From: Diplonema japonicum
Lineage: Eukaryota; Euglenozoa; Diplonemea; Diplonemida; Diplonemidae
DNA: 64,000 nucleotides
Assembly (NCBI GenBank): GCA_964019335.1
Contig: OZ025704.1
Coordinates: forward strand, 310,001 to 374,000
Reading direction: 5' to 3'
The notes beneath the pieces are model-generated. The model was not told the origin of the DNA and did not search any database. It saw only the letters and a list, made by a program, of their open reading frames with translations. Both the position numbers and the translations under genes were made by a program. Of the stretch, positions 43,676 to 54,200 are shown in pieces (position 1 is the first letter of the stretch; every line of letters begins with the position of its first letter).

Positions 43676-45990
43676 ATGCATGCTACCTTCAATAGCGTAT
43701 CGGGAGACGGCTCTCAGCCCCTACACGTTGAATTGCAACCGTCGGCGCCACCTCAACAGCGCTTTGATTCACATAACGGCGTTGAAGGCTTCCTGCTGAA
43801 CAGAGGGAAAGGAACACCTGTCGCCCCCATTATCACAGTACACAACTATGAAAGCCGATCAAGTGCGTGCCTTGAAAGCTTGAAGATCCATGTGGACATC
43901 CAGTTGGCTACAGCTTTCGTTACATTCAAAGGGCTAGCGCGGATCCCAGATAACCACCCTGCTTCTTTGACACGGTGGAAGCTTTTGACACCAATGTCCG
44001 AAGAGGCAACAATGCTGTCATGCAGCATCCACATAAACCCTGGCAGACGGGGGCAATCTCCTGAATCGTACTTTGAAACAGTTGTCGCTGACAATGATGC
44101 CGCTGCAGAACCAATCAACAACACCAGCAATGCCGGCATAAGCAGAGACGATGACCCCTTCATGTCGAAGGTGCCCTTTGACGCATTGCCCTTTGATTAC
44201 GTCGAATTCACCACCAGCTATATGGAGCCTCTTGTTTACGATCACTCCACTTCCTTGTACACGTTGGGAGTCCCCCTACTTGGGTGCACCAACAGGTTTG
44301 CCCCCAAGCTGCAACCCGGAGTGACGCTTAGCGAGATAGTTTACGTGACATGCCACCTCAATGGTTACGGCATACAATATCAGCCGAACACCTCTTCCAT
44401 ACCCCTCAACAAGATTGCCGGGGCTTCCAATAACTCTCAGTGGCTGCAGTCTGTTCCCGGGAGGTGGGAAGGCAAGGACCTGTTCGTGAGCTACATGGTG
44501 AAGAAAGCGGAAATGATCACCGGCTGCTGCCTTGTGGAAGACTCGAGCATGAACGTGACAGTTCCGCGTGGCGTCCCAGTTTGGTCTGTGGAGAACGCAC
44601 AGACCTGCAAGAATTTCAACCCGTACCCCGACCACTCGAATTTTGCTATTTTGCTCAACCCGCCTGTGAAGCCTGCTGGCCAGACAGGTCATTATGCACG
44701 CAACTTTGTTTATTTGCTTGACATCTCCGCCTCCATGAATGGCTCTCGCCTCTTAGCTGCGAAGAAGGCTCTATGCACCGCTCTTGATGACTTGAATCCT
44801 GCAACGCGCGATTTCCCTGGTGACAAGTTTGCCATCATCCTTTTCAACCACGCAATGCAGATCTTTTCCCAGTTGCAGATAGCCAGCACTGAGAATGTGG
44901 TGGCTGCCAAGACAGGGCTCCTTCACGTTTCCGCGAATGGCGCTACAGAGATATCCAAGCCTCTCCAGGAGGCTTTCAATATGTTAGACAACTCGGCGGG
45001 GGCACTTCCTTTCATTGTCTTGGTATGTGGCGCTTTTTTTATTAATATTGTTTAGCAACACGACAGGTGACTGACGGGTGTGTACACAACGAGCCGCAGA
45101 TTGTGAAGAAAACGACGGAGAGGTACACGGCACTGGCGCAGAAAGGGGTGTCGCTTGTGCCCCGTATCCTGACATTCGGGATCGGGAGCAACTGCAACCG
45201 GTACTTCCTGAAGATGCTCGCAACGATCGGACGAGGACACAGCAGCATGGAGCATGCCACCAACGAAGGTGCCGTCGCCTGGAAGATGCAGAGGCTAATC
45301 TTAACGGCGACAGGACCGGTCCTCACGAACATTGTTGTAAAGGATCAAAACGGGGCGGAGCTGCAAGCAGAGATGACACCCTACCCCGTTCCGGACTTGA
45401 CATGCGGTGCACCTGTCGTTGTCTCAGGGCGTGTTCCTATCCACAACCTGCCCAACACAGTAGAAGTGCAGGGGATGCTGTGGGATGGAAGCCCTTTTTC
45501 GATGTCCTTTATCCCCGAGCGTACACACTGCCCTATACAGAAGGTGTTCACACGGTTACACCTGGAAGCCCTCATAGCCCGCATGTGGATGGAAAGAACA
45601 CTGGGAAGTTCTGCACAGGCCGACATCCTGCAGAGGGACACCGTACTGCTGTCGACGTCGACAGGCGTTCCATGTGATGTGACGCGTGTTGTGTCCGTAC
45701 CGATGACCCCACAGCAGAACAAGCAGTACCACGAGAAGCGGGACCAGTCACGGTCACAGGAGGCCATGGCGGACGTCGTCTCCACCTCTATCTGCGAACT
45801 CTCCAACTACTTAGTTGTCTGCGCGTTTGAAAACCTGGATGTGATCTTCGGGCAAGCGGACGTTCTCACTACAGAGGTGCTCTCGGCACTGGCGGACACA
45901 GTGGACAAGGGGGGCGATTCAGGGAGCGGATGTTCCTTTTCCTGTTGCAGTTGCAGCTGTGGAAGTTGTGGAAGTTGTGGGAGCTGTTAA
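43676..45990 (+). CDS. VIT and von Willebrand factor A domain protein with Cys-rich tail
   Basis: Exons 43676-45022 and 45067-45990 join to 756 residues. Residues about 50-250 resemble a VIT domain, and about 340-540 form a vWA domain with a complete metal-ion site: D349-x-S351-x-S353 (DISAS), T424 and D452 (VTDG). This is the order of inter-alpha-trypsin-inhibitor heavy chains and their intracellular protist relatives. No signal peptide is visible, so it is probably cytosolic, where such proteins mediate protein contacts. The C-terminus is odd: after a Gly/Asp/Ser linker it ends in a Cys/Ser/Gly repeat (CSFSCCSCSCGSCGSCGSC), which could bind metal or be lipidated. The ATG follows an A-rich leader; the frame is open further upstream only through repeat DNA. 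Confidence 0.85.
45023..45066 (+). other. Intron of the VIT/vWA gene (44 nt)
   Basis: Donor GTATGT, acceptor CGACAG, phase 0. It joins LPFIVL to VTDGCVHNE, restoring the conserved vWA metal-site strand. Confidence 0.88.
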
Positions 45991-47035
45991 AGGTGAGCTC
46001 TTAAAAAAAAAAGAAGGATTTTTTTTTTTTTTTTTCAAGGGTGGTCCTCGAGTGGGATTTGCCCTTAAACATCGCCTTTTTTTTTTTTTTTTTGCTTACA
46101 AGAAACTGAGCATGCTTTTTAGAATAACAAAAAAGAAGAGTATATATTATCTTCCACCATTCACTGTCCTGTATCTTTATCACCTTGACGGCACTGTGCA
46201 GTGAGCTTCATTCGCTGCGCTAACCGTCCTCCTATACCTTCCTCCCTAGTAACAATAAACATCAAAAATTAAAGAAAAGAAAAAGGGGGGGTAACTGCAC
46301 AATCAAACCCTTAAATTGAATGGTTTTTCTTCTTCTTCTTTTTTTTTTTTTTAAATCGGTTTGTCACATATTGCTCCCCATTCCTTGGTGTGGTTTTATT
46401 TTAAAAAAAAAGAAATGAAGTTGTTTTGCTGTTGTTGACCCCCCCTTTTTTTTTTCCCCCCCAGGAGACAGTGCTTTGTTGGTGTAAGCTCTAAACGACA
46501 AAAAACTGTTTTTTTCATTTTTGTGTTGCGACTTTTTTTTTTTTTTTTGCTTGAACAAGAAAAACAATTGATAATGAATGGTTATTGCTAAAAAAAAAGA
46601 CCCGATTGTGCACAAAAAAACGCCCTCAAAAGAATAGATGTGGTTTTTCTCTTGTTTTTTCTTTTTTTCTTCTTTCCCAAAACCTCTGTGCCTTGTGTTT
46701 TCAATGCTCCACTCCCGCAATTTGCAAGGGAATTGCATTAACTTTTTTTTTTTGTTACAAATATTTATCTTTCAAAAAATGATTTTGTAACTATATGCAA
46801 CTTGTGCCGAGCAAAAAACCTTCGCAGCTTTTTAAAAAACCTTTTTTGCTCGTGCGAACAACAAAGACATATAGTCATAAAGAATTTTTTTTCTTTGAAA
46901 GAGAAAAAGAAGGTATTTACTTTACTTTTGAGTTTCTCAGAATTCTCCCCACACTACTCTCTTCACACTTAATGCAATTACTTTTTTTTTTTCTTAAGAA
47001 GTAGAAATTCAAAAAAGAAAAGAAAAAAAAGACAA
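45991..47035. other. Intergenic A/T-rich spacer
   Basis: Homopolymer and pyrimidine tracts up to the left end of the piggyBac element. No gene or recognisable repeat seen. Confidence 0.6.
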
Positions 47036-48847
47036 TTAACCATCTACCAACGGACCATTTTTGCCCACCAGGGGGTAAATTTTCAAAACTTCAAAAAAAG
47101 CCATTCCAGCGCAACGCCGGGGCTATATGCCCCCGGAAATGCCTCCAGATGTCCCAATTCTAGAGAGAGGGTGCCCACAGCAGGGTCCACCCCCACAACA
47201 TTGTCAAAAATATCGTTCCTGAAGTGCCCGAGAGGGGATACAAAAAACAAGTCAAAAAGAATCGACTGTAAAATTCTATAAAAAGCTATTTAAGGCCTTC
47301 TTGACGCGGTTCGTATGTGCCCCAGGGCTGGGGGACTTCTTTTTTGACCCCGGGAGGGGTTTCTGGGGGGTATCCCCGGCAAGGTGGTAGTCTTTGAAGC
47401 ACGGAGTCACGCAAAGTTGTACCAAGCAGGCTGAACACTGAAATAGGGGTCTTTTCGACTTGCAATGCTTGCACCGCACGTTGCACTACTTTTTCGGGGA
47501 AATGGTCCCAGAAGGTACTGTCACGGCGCATTGGGGTCTCAGAGCACTCGTTCTGTGTTTCGGGGCATGGTATTGGGGCAGCCTGCTCTGTAGTTGACTT
47601 TATCTGTTGTTTAGACTGCCTCCCTAGTAGCCCTTCGATGACTGCCTCTTTGAAAGGCGTAAATCCACTGTCGTTCGTACTCAGGGTGTTGGGGGGCAAG
47701 GCTTCTTTCCAAACAAGCCAAGCATTCGCCAGAGATTTACCTAACAAGTACAAAAATACTTTTAGGGGCCACTTTTAAGTCATAAGGGAGCGTTTATGGC
47801 GTTTTGTCACAGCATCACCCAGCGTCGGTTCCGCCCATTGCGGTGTTGTAAATATGCACTTGGTGGGGGGCGGGATGTCCTTTCCGGCTTTCATTCTCTT
47901 TTGGCGGACACGTCAAATTCGACTTCACCGGAACATCCAACGTCGATAGAAAGCACGCTGGCATGATGTCATGCCACGTTGTGGTGCAAAGGATGCTCGC
48001 GTGCTGGTGGAACTGGGTGTCCCCACGGGATGCGCGTCCTTGGCATGCGGCCTCGCTTCTTTGGGGCATCCATGATCTCCGGGAGGCCTTTGCGATAAGT
48101 AGAAGTCAGCACGCTTGTTTGTTTCGCTGTGGAAACACAGATTTCCCAGAATAGTCAAAAAGCGGTCTCTTGACATGACGGTGGCGTACCCAGGGGTGTA
48201 GTTGAGAGACGTGGCCAGTGTGCCAGTAATCAGAATAATCTGGCTTGATATCCAAGTCCATCGACAAAAGGACACCTAGGAAGGTATGCAGAGAAGCAGC
48301 ATCGAGATCCAGGGAGACACCTTTTTTAGCCGCATTTGCCACATTGTTCGAAGTTATGACCCGAATAACGTTTGGGACGAGCATTTGGAGAATATATGGT
48401 ATGGCATTGAGCCTTTGATGTCAAAACAGGGTCCACAAGGATTTCGATCTTCACGAAACCGGATGCCTTCCAACTGCTCCGGCTTTGCCGTCCAATCACC
48501 CTGCTGTGACTCGGAATCGGTCGAATTCGTATCAGAATCACTGTTTGTATCAAAATTGCATAATAGGGATGAGCCATCAGTGCTGCCATCACTCATAACG
48601 TCCTCTTCCAGCCTCTTTCCGGGCGCCTTTTTTTGAAGTGATTTTTAAGGGTAAATTTGGGCTGGCGTTTTTTTCATTTTTTCATTTTCTTGTTAAGTTA
48701 GGGCAGCATTTAGTTTATTTTTTTCATATTTTCCGTGCAGGACCCCGCCGGCAAGAAAGGGCCGGGCCGTATTGCATTGAAAGCCCTTTGCGTAAAAGAT
48801 TTTTTTTCAAATCGTCTATATATAGACGCTCGTTGATAGATGGTTAA
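47036..48847 (-). mobile_element. piggyBac-like transposon, internally deleted, TTAA-flanked
   Basis: The left end (47036-47052, TTAACCATCTACCAACG) and the right end (48831-48847) are inverted repeats matching at 16 of 17 positions. Both end in TTAA, the hallmark target site of piggyBac elements. The 1.8-kb body holds a broken piggyBac transposase on the - strand. A small palindrome (TCGTCTATATATAGACG) lies just inside the right terminus. The right 110 bp also occur at 1-131, so at least two copies existed within about 48 kb. Confidence 0.88.
47276..48600 (-). pseudogene. piggyBac transposase pseudogene
   Basis: Pieces of a DDE_Tnp_1_7 (piggyBac) transposase are recognisable in order on the - strand but in different frames. 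They are an acidic N-terminus (about 48354-48596), a segment with MSRDRFLTILGNLCFHS (about 48190), a segment with HIYNTAMGGTD (about 47830), and the C-terminal cysteine-rich finger (CKHCKSK...CSACLVQLC...C...YH, about 47380-47480). Only about 200 bp separate the second and third pieces, where an intact protein has its catalytic aspartate core. The core is therefore mostly deleted and several frameshifts are present, so no active enzyme can be made from this copy. Confidence 0.85.
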
Positions 48848-49672
48848 GTGTTTTCGAACCCTTTGTGTACAGAGCGTCATTGCAGTCAGTGCAAACATTG
48901 AAGAATGTTGAAGTCCGGTACACAATTACCTTTCTACAAATGGACCAAAAGAACAAGCCTTTTGTTGACAATCGTTTCTTTTTTTTTCAGGTGGTGGGGA
49001 TAACATGAAAATATAAGAAAAACATCAGATGTGTTGTTCGCTGTTGACCTCCTCGTCGGTCATCACCGGTAGCGCCCGAGTGGAAGAACATAATGCAGAT
49101 GCTCAGGGTGACGAACAGGCAGCAAACTGCACGAGCGCAGAATCTTGGTTACCGGGACGCACCGGCTGGGGTTGAGCTGTACACCGCACGCATTAAGGAC
49201 ACGACGCGGAACGCAGAAGAAGCTACAACTCGGCCGCGGCGCGCCCCCTGTAATCAAGTAGACAGTTCTTGTGCAGAGCGCCGCCAACACCGGCCTCCTT
49301 TAACTCATATATATATATATTTTTTTTTTATAATGAATGGACAGAAACACTTGTTTGTTGTAGTTATCCAAAAGAATGTTTAGCAGGCGTTATGCGTTTG
49401 CAAATAGTTCTCTTTATTAGGAAGAAGGTCTTGTTACCCGTTTGCGCACAAAAAAAAAAAACAAGGAATAAAACCCCGCCCTTTTATTTTTTTTTCCCCC
49501 CCTTCTTTTTTTGCAAAAAAAAAAAAAAAAAAAAAAAACCCGACTAACAAATTATACGTTTTTTTTTGCGCTTTTTCTAGCTTTTCTCAAATTTCCTATT
49601 ACCCCACATCTTTATCGCAACTGATCGCGCACCCCAACAAAGCACACAAAAAAAAAAAAAAAAAATAAAAAT
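48848..49672. other. Intergenic region with a non-repetitive GC-balanced island
   Basis: Between the transposon and the Erlin gene. Bases about 49030-49290 are free of homopolymers and GC-balanced, unlike other spacers here, but no protein family is visible in either strand. The rest is poly(T), poly(A), an (AT)n run near 49307 and the A-rich leader of the next gene. Confidence 0.5.
48990..49015 (+). repeat. 26-bp motif shared with 6651-6676
   Basis: GGTGGTGGGGATAACATGAA plus AATATA, followed by AAAAACATCA at 49018. See the copy at 6651. Confidence 0.5.
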
Positions 49673-50611
49673 ATGCTCATAAACACGATAGCTGCCATTG
49701 CAGTAGCGCTATGGATAGGCACGCACATGTCGGTCCATCAGATAAGAGAAGGATATGTAGGCGTGTACTGGAGGGGGGGAGCCTTGAGACCGTCCATTTC
49801 ACAACCAGGGTTGCACACAATGATTCCCCTGTACGACACCTTTGAAGAAGTCCAGGTCACCATGCAGACGGATTCCGTGAGCAGGATACCCTGCGGCACC
49901 TCCGGTGGGGTCATGGTGACCATTGAAAACATCGAAGTAGTAAACATGTTGAAGCCCGACAAGGTCCTCTCCACCATCAAAAAGTACGGTGTTCATTATG
50001 ACAAGATATGGATATTTGACAAGATCCACCATGAGATCAACCAGTTCTGCTCGAAGCACACGCTTCACGAAGTGTACATCGAGAAGTTCGATCACCTTGA
50101 TGAGATGATCGCCACGAAAATTCAAGAAGGTTGCGATAAACACGACACTGGAATTGATATCATAGCAGTTCGAGTCACAAAACCATCAATCCCCGCTAGT
50201 ATCGCTAAGACATTCGTCCAGCTTGAAGAATCTAAGCAGAACTTACTTCTCCAAAAAGAGCAGCAACGATTGTTAGAAGTAGAACAAAAAACAATTCTCA
50301 TGAAAGCAAGGGCTGAAGCTGAGCGGGTCAAGGATGTTAAAGAGATCTCACTCAGCCAAAAGATCATGGAGGCAGAGTCGTCAAAGAAAATCGCAGCGCT
50401 CAATGATGAAATGATCTCGCATCAGATTCGTTCGAAAGCAGACGCTGAGGCCTACAGCATGTCAGTTCTTGCGGAAGCTGAGAAGCAGCGGCTTACCACC
50501 AACAAGCTTCGGGAGACACTTTATCTCTCTCTCGCCAACAACACCAAGATATACTTCGGGGACTCGATCCCGAACATGTTCAACCCCTTCCTTGGCGACC
50601 AGAAGATTTGA
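49673..50611 (+). CDS. ERLIN: Erlin (SPFH/prohibitin-domain protein of the ER membrane)
   Basis: The 312-residue protein matches Erlin-1/2 along its length. It has an N-terminal signal-anchor helix (about residues 2-18), then the SPFH domain with EGYVGVYWRGGAL, CGTSGGVMV and EVVNML. DKIHHEINQFCSKHTLHEVY and AVRVTKP are nearly identical to animal Erlins. A charged coiled-coil region follows (about 185-275), and the C-terminal oligomerisation motif is TKIYFGDSIPNMF. Erlins form large ER-membrane complexes that mark lipid-raft-like domains and take part in degradation of IP3 receptors and sterol-pathway regulation. The ATG follows a poly(A) leader. Single exon, complete. The closest neighbour upstream is a dead transposon. 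Confidence 0.95.
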   Translation: MLINTIAAIAVALWIGTHMSVHQIREGYVGVYWRGGALRPSISQPGLHTMIPLYDTFEEVQVTMQTDSVSRIPCGTSGGVMVTIENIEVVNMLKPDKVLSTIKKYGVHYDKIWIFDKIHHEINQFCSKHTLHEVYIEKFDHLDEMIATKIQEGCDKHDTGIDIIAVRVTKPSIPASIAKTFVQLEESKQNLLLQKEQQRLLEVEQKTILMKARAEAERVKDVKEISLSQKIMEAESSKKIAALNDEMISHQIRSKADAEAYSMSVLAEAEKQRLTTNKLRETLYLSLANNTKIYFGDSIPNMFNPFLGDQKI

Positions 50612-50672
50612 AAGGAAAGCGGGGGGAAAGTGTTTTAGTGGTGAAGGTACCTCTTCCTAACCTGGGGGCTTT

Positions 50673-50713
<41 letters not shown>

Positions 50714-51201
50714 ATAGAGAGAGGAAATTGAAATAAAGATAAAAGGGTGAGGAAGATACATAAAAGTGAAACTTTTGTGCACCGCCGAACTAGGTTTTTT
50801 TTTTTCCTTCTTTTCCACCGCAGGCACCAAGACGGCAACCGCATAGCGGTTGGCCGATTGGTGTGAATTTCTTCCTGAACAGTAAGCACTCCCATGCACA
50901 CTGAGATTTTATCGAGGTTTTCTCTTTTTTTTTTTTAAATTTATCTCTTATTTTCTGACAAGAAAGAAAGATCGAACGTTCAAAAGGGGGTGCAAAGTGA
51001 GGGCTGGGGAGTATTTCTTTCTCTTTAAACAAGTCAAAGAAAGAGGAAAGCAAAAAGGTTCACCTTTTTTCTCTTCTGGGGTGACACGTCAAGGGGCAAA
51101 GAGAGACGACAACGGGGTAAGGTTTTTTTTAAAAGAGATTACTATTGTTTCTAGATTTGCAAATTCAATCCTCTTCAGCACCATGGAGTGAGCAAAGCAA
51201 C
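50612..51201. other. Intergenic spacer and leader of the giant surface-protein gene
   Basis: Poly(A) at about 50679-50711 and mixed sequence. No gene seen. A two-codon upstream ORF (ATG GAG TGA) lies at 51183-51191, 10 bp before the chosen start of the next gene. Confidence 0.6.
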
Positions 51202-54200
51202 ATGAATAGATGTATGCAGGCCATGGCCATGCTGGCATGGGTGTGTGGTGTGGGGGGTGTCACAAGGACGGCTACATTGACGCAGACTATCAGCGTCAGT
51301 GTTCCCACGAATACTCTCACAGAAACGGTTTCGCTACCCACAGGCACTGTCAGTGTAACCATGCCGACAAGTACTTTCACGGAAACAGTGTCGCTAACGG
51401 AGTCTGTGAGTATTCCAACTGGTACCACCTCGGAGACTGTGAGTGCTTCGCTACCTACAGGCACTGTCAGTGTAACCATGCCGACAGGTACTTTCACGGA
51501 AACGGTGTCGCTAACGGAGTCTGTGAGTATTCCCACGGGTACCACCTCGGAGACTGTGAGTGTTTCGCTACCCACAGGCACTGTCAGTGTAACCATGCCG
51601 ACAAGTACTTTCACGGAAACAGTGTCGCTAACGGAGTCTGTGAGTATTCCAACTGGTACCACCTCGGAGACTGTGAGTGCTTCGCTACCTACAGGCACTG
51701 TCAGTGCAACCATGCCGACAGGTACTTTCACAGAGACGATGAGTATTCCCACGGGTACAGGCTCAGAGACTGTGAGTGTTACACTACCCACGGGTACTGT
51801 CAGTGCAACCTTGCCGACAGATACTGTTACGGGGACGATGTCTCAAACAGAAACTTCGAGCTTTTCAGAGTCAGTTTCTGTGAGTATTCCTTCGGGTACC
51901 GTCACGGGGACAGAGAGTGTTACACTTCCTACGGGCACTGTTAGTGAGACTGTTACGCTGCCGACAGGGACGGAGACATTTACTGAGACAGTGTCGCTGC
52001 CAACTGCGACAGAGAGCACGTCGTACACAATGCCCACTGCGACGGGCTCTGTGACACGGACGTCAACAATGACAGAAACGGCGAGCATGACGGAGACAGT
52101 CACACTCTCGTTGCCCACTGCCAGTGGGACTGCGACAGTCTCGTACACGCAACCCACGAGCACTGCGTCGAAGAGCGTTACTATGTCACTTAGTTTGTCG
52201 GCAACTTTCTCTCTCTCCTTCACCGACTCTGCGTCGCTGAGCATGACGCTGCCCACCATGACGTCCTCTGATACCATGTCCTTGACCCTCACCGACACCT
52301 TCTCGCTCACAAGTTCCTTTTCACTGACGCAGACCTTTTCACTCACAGCAACAGCTTCTTTCTCCGAATCGGCCACATTCAGCCAAACCTTAACCGACTC
52401 CCAATCCCTATCTGCGACCTACTCCGAGTCACTCTCCACCACCGACTCCGTCACGCAAAGTCTAACGCAAACCTTCACCGAATCCCTTACCGACACCTTC
52501 TCTCTCTCGCAAACCTTCTCGCTGTCCCTCACCTTTTCCATGTCGTTGACAAGTACTTATTCATTGTCTCAGACCTTCTCCCAAACGGCAACCTTTTCCG
52601 CGACAGCGACCGACTCCTTTTCTTTGACGGAGTCAGCGTCACTCACGGCTTCGGCGTCGCTGGTGGGCGACCCACCCGACGGGAGTATGGTGGTCAACTT
52701 GAAAGGCGGGGTCCTTATACGGTCAGGATGGGTCGCACGAGACGGGGCATATGGTAGCTCAGACGATGCACCGTGTGACACGATGGAACAGTCACTGGAC
52801 CTTGGTCCTGGACAGTCTGTGGTACAAGTAAACACGTCACTGCCGCGCGGCTCCCTGAGTGTGGGTGTGTGGGCACGTTCCGTGACAAACAGCAGCAACG
52901 GTGGTAATGTAGTCTCCATCGATACCCAAAAGCTGGGCGGTCCTGCGTGCTTCGGGTTAGCTGTGTTCAAAAGTATAGTCATGATCGTGGATTGTGATGG
53001 TGGTCCGGTTGCGGAGAGCAGCACCGCAGTGCCCGAGGTCCCCCTGGGCTGGTGGGTGCATTGGGGCGTCGTGTTCAGCAATGCGAAGCTGCGTGTGTAT
53101 ATCAACGGGTGGAGTGTACTGAACCACACGTGGAGTGATGTGCATAGCTACGAGGGGGCTTCAGAGGTGCTGCTGGGCAAGGTGGGGAACGCAACTAATA
53201 CAGGCGTGTGGAGGTTCAACGACTTCCGGTTGTACTCGGGGACGGTCTTTCCAGGGTCGATGATGGGGGGGTGCACCTCAGAACCGGCAAAGCTGCCTGG
53301 CATGAAGTACGTTCGAGTGCCAGGCCAGATCGCGTTGTCACCGGAGGTCCAGCTGTACATCGGGCTCGGTGATTGCTTGGAGCAGTGCACCGCCTTGGGC
53401 TGTGCTGGGGTGGAGTGGATCAGCCCCTCGCGCAGCGACCCCGCTACGTGCAAGGTGTACTCGGATGCTGAGCTCAACACCTATGCCGTGTCGTCTTATG
53501 CGTCAACTAGATCTTTGTACCTACCTGCAAACCCGGCTCACGCATTCCGTTTTGAGGGAACACCCCAAGACTCCATAGGCACCCTGCGGTTCGACAACTT
53601 GCAGTTCTCACATAAAGGACGCTCAGGAGGGATGGCAGCGCACCTCACAAGCGGTGTGTCTGCGACGACTGAAGGGTCTGAAGGTAGACTCCCCAGCGGG
53701 TCAGCGCCTTGGACGGTCTCCATGTGGGTTTACAAGATATCAACCCCGTCTGGCAACGGTCGTGCCTTGTGGTCTATAGGGGAGAACTCCACGAATGTCG
53801 CGCTGATATCTCAGCCCGATGACACGCTGCGGGTGTCGTGGGGGTCGGAAACGTGGTATCCGAATGTCACGCTCCTAGCCGGGTGGCACATGCTGCAAGT
53901 GGGTTACGATGGGAGGATGCTCCATGCACAGGCAGGGTGCCAGCACTTCGACTCTATCGAGGCGGACGTGACCACATCTGGTGGGGCGTTGAAACTTGGG
54001 CGGAGGGTGAAACGAATCTACAGCGGCGAATGGCTAGTGGACGATCTGGTGGTTTACAAACACTTCACGAGGGACTGCGGCGAGCTGAACGTATTGGAAA
54101 ACCCAACTGCTCCTTACACAGTGACACTCGTCGGCGAGCCTACGTTTGTGAAGAATGAAAAGTACACGACCAGAAAGCCGGACTTCCCTTTGAGAGGTGC

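Noticed and set aside
45067-45990. A separate gene starting within the vWA domain
   Set aside because: It completes the vWA fold (VTDG strand) once the 44-nt intron is removed.
51165-51791. A 208-codon Val/Pro-rich frame on the - strand
   Set aside because: It is also a by-product of the 117-bp repeats, antisense to the real gene.
51210-51944. A 244-codon Cys/His-rich frame on the + strand overlapping the mucin-like repeats
   Set aside because: The 117-bp repeat is a multiple of three, so an alternate frame stays open by periodicity. The protein has no start context, and the overlapping frame continues into the large protein.
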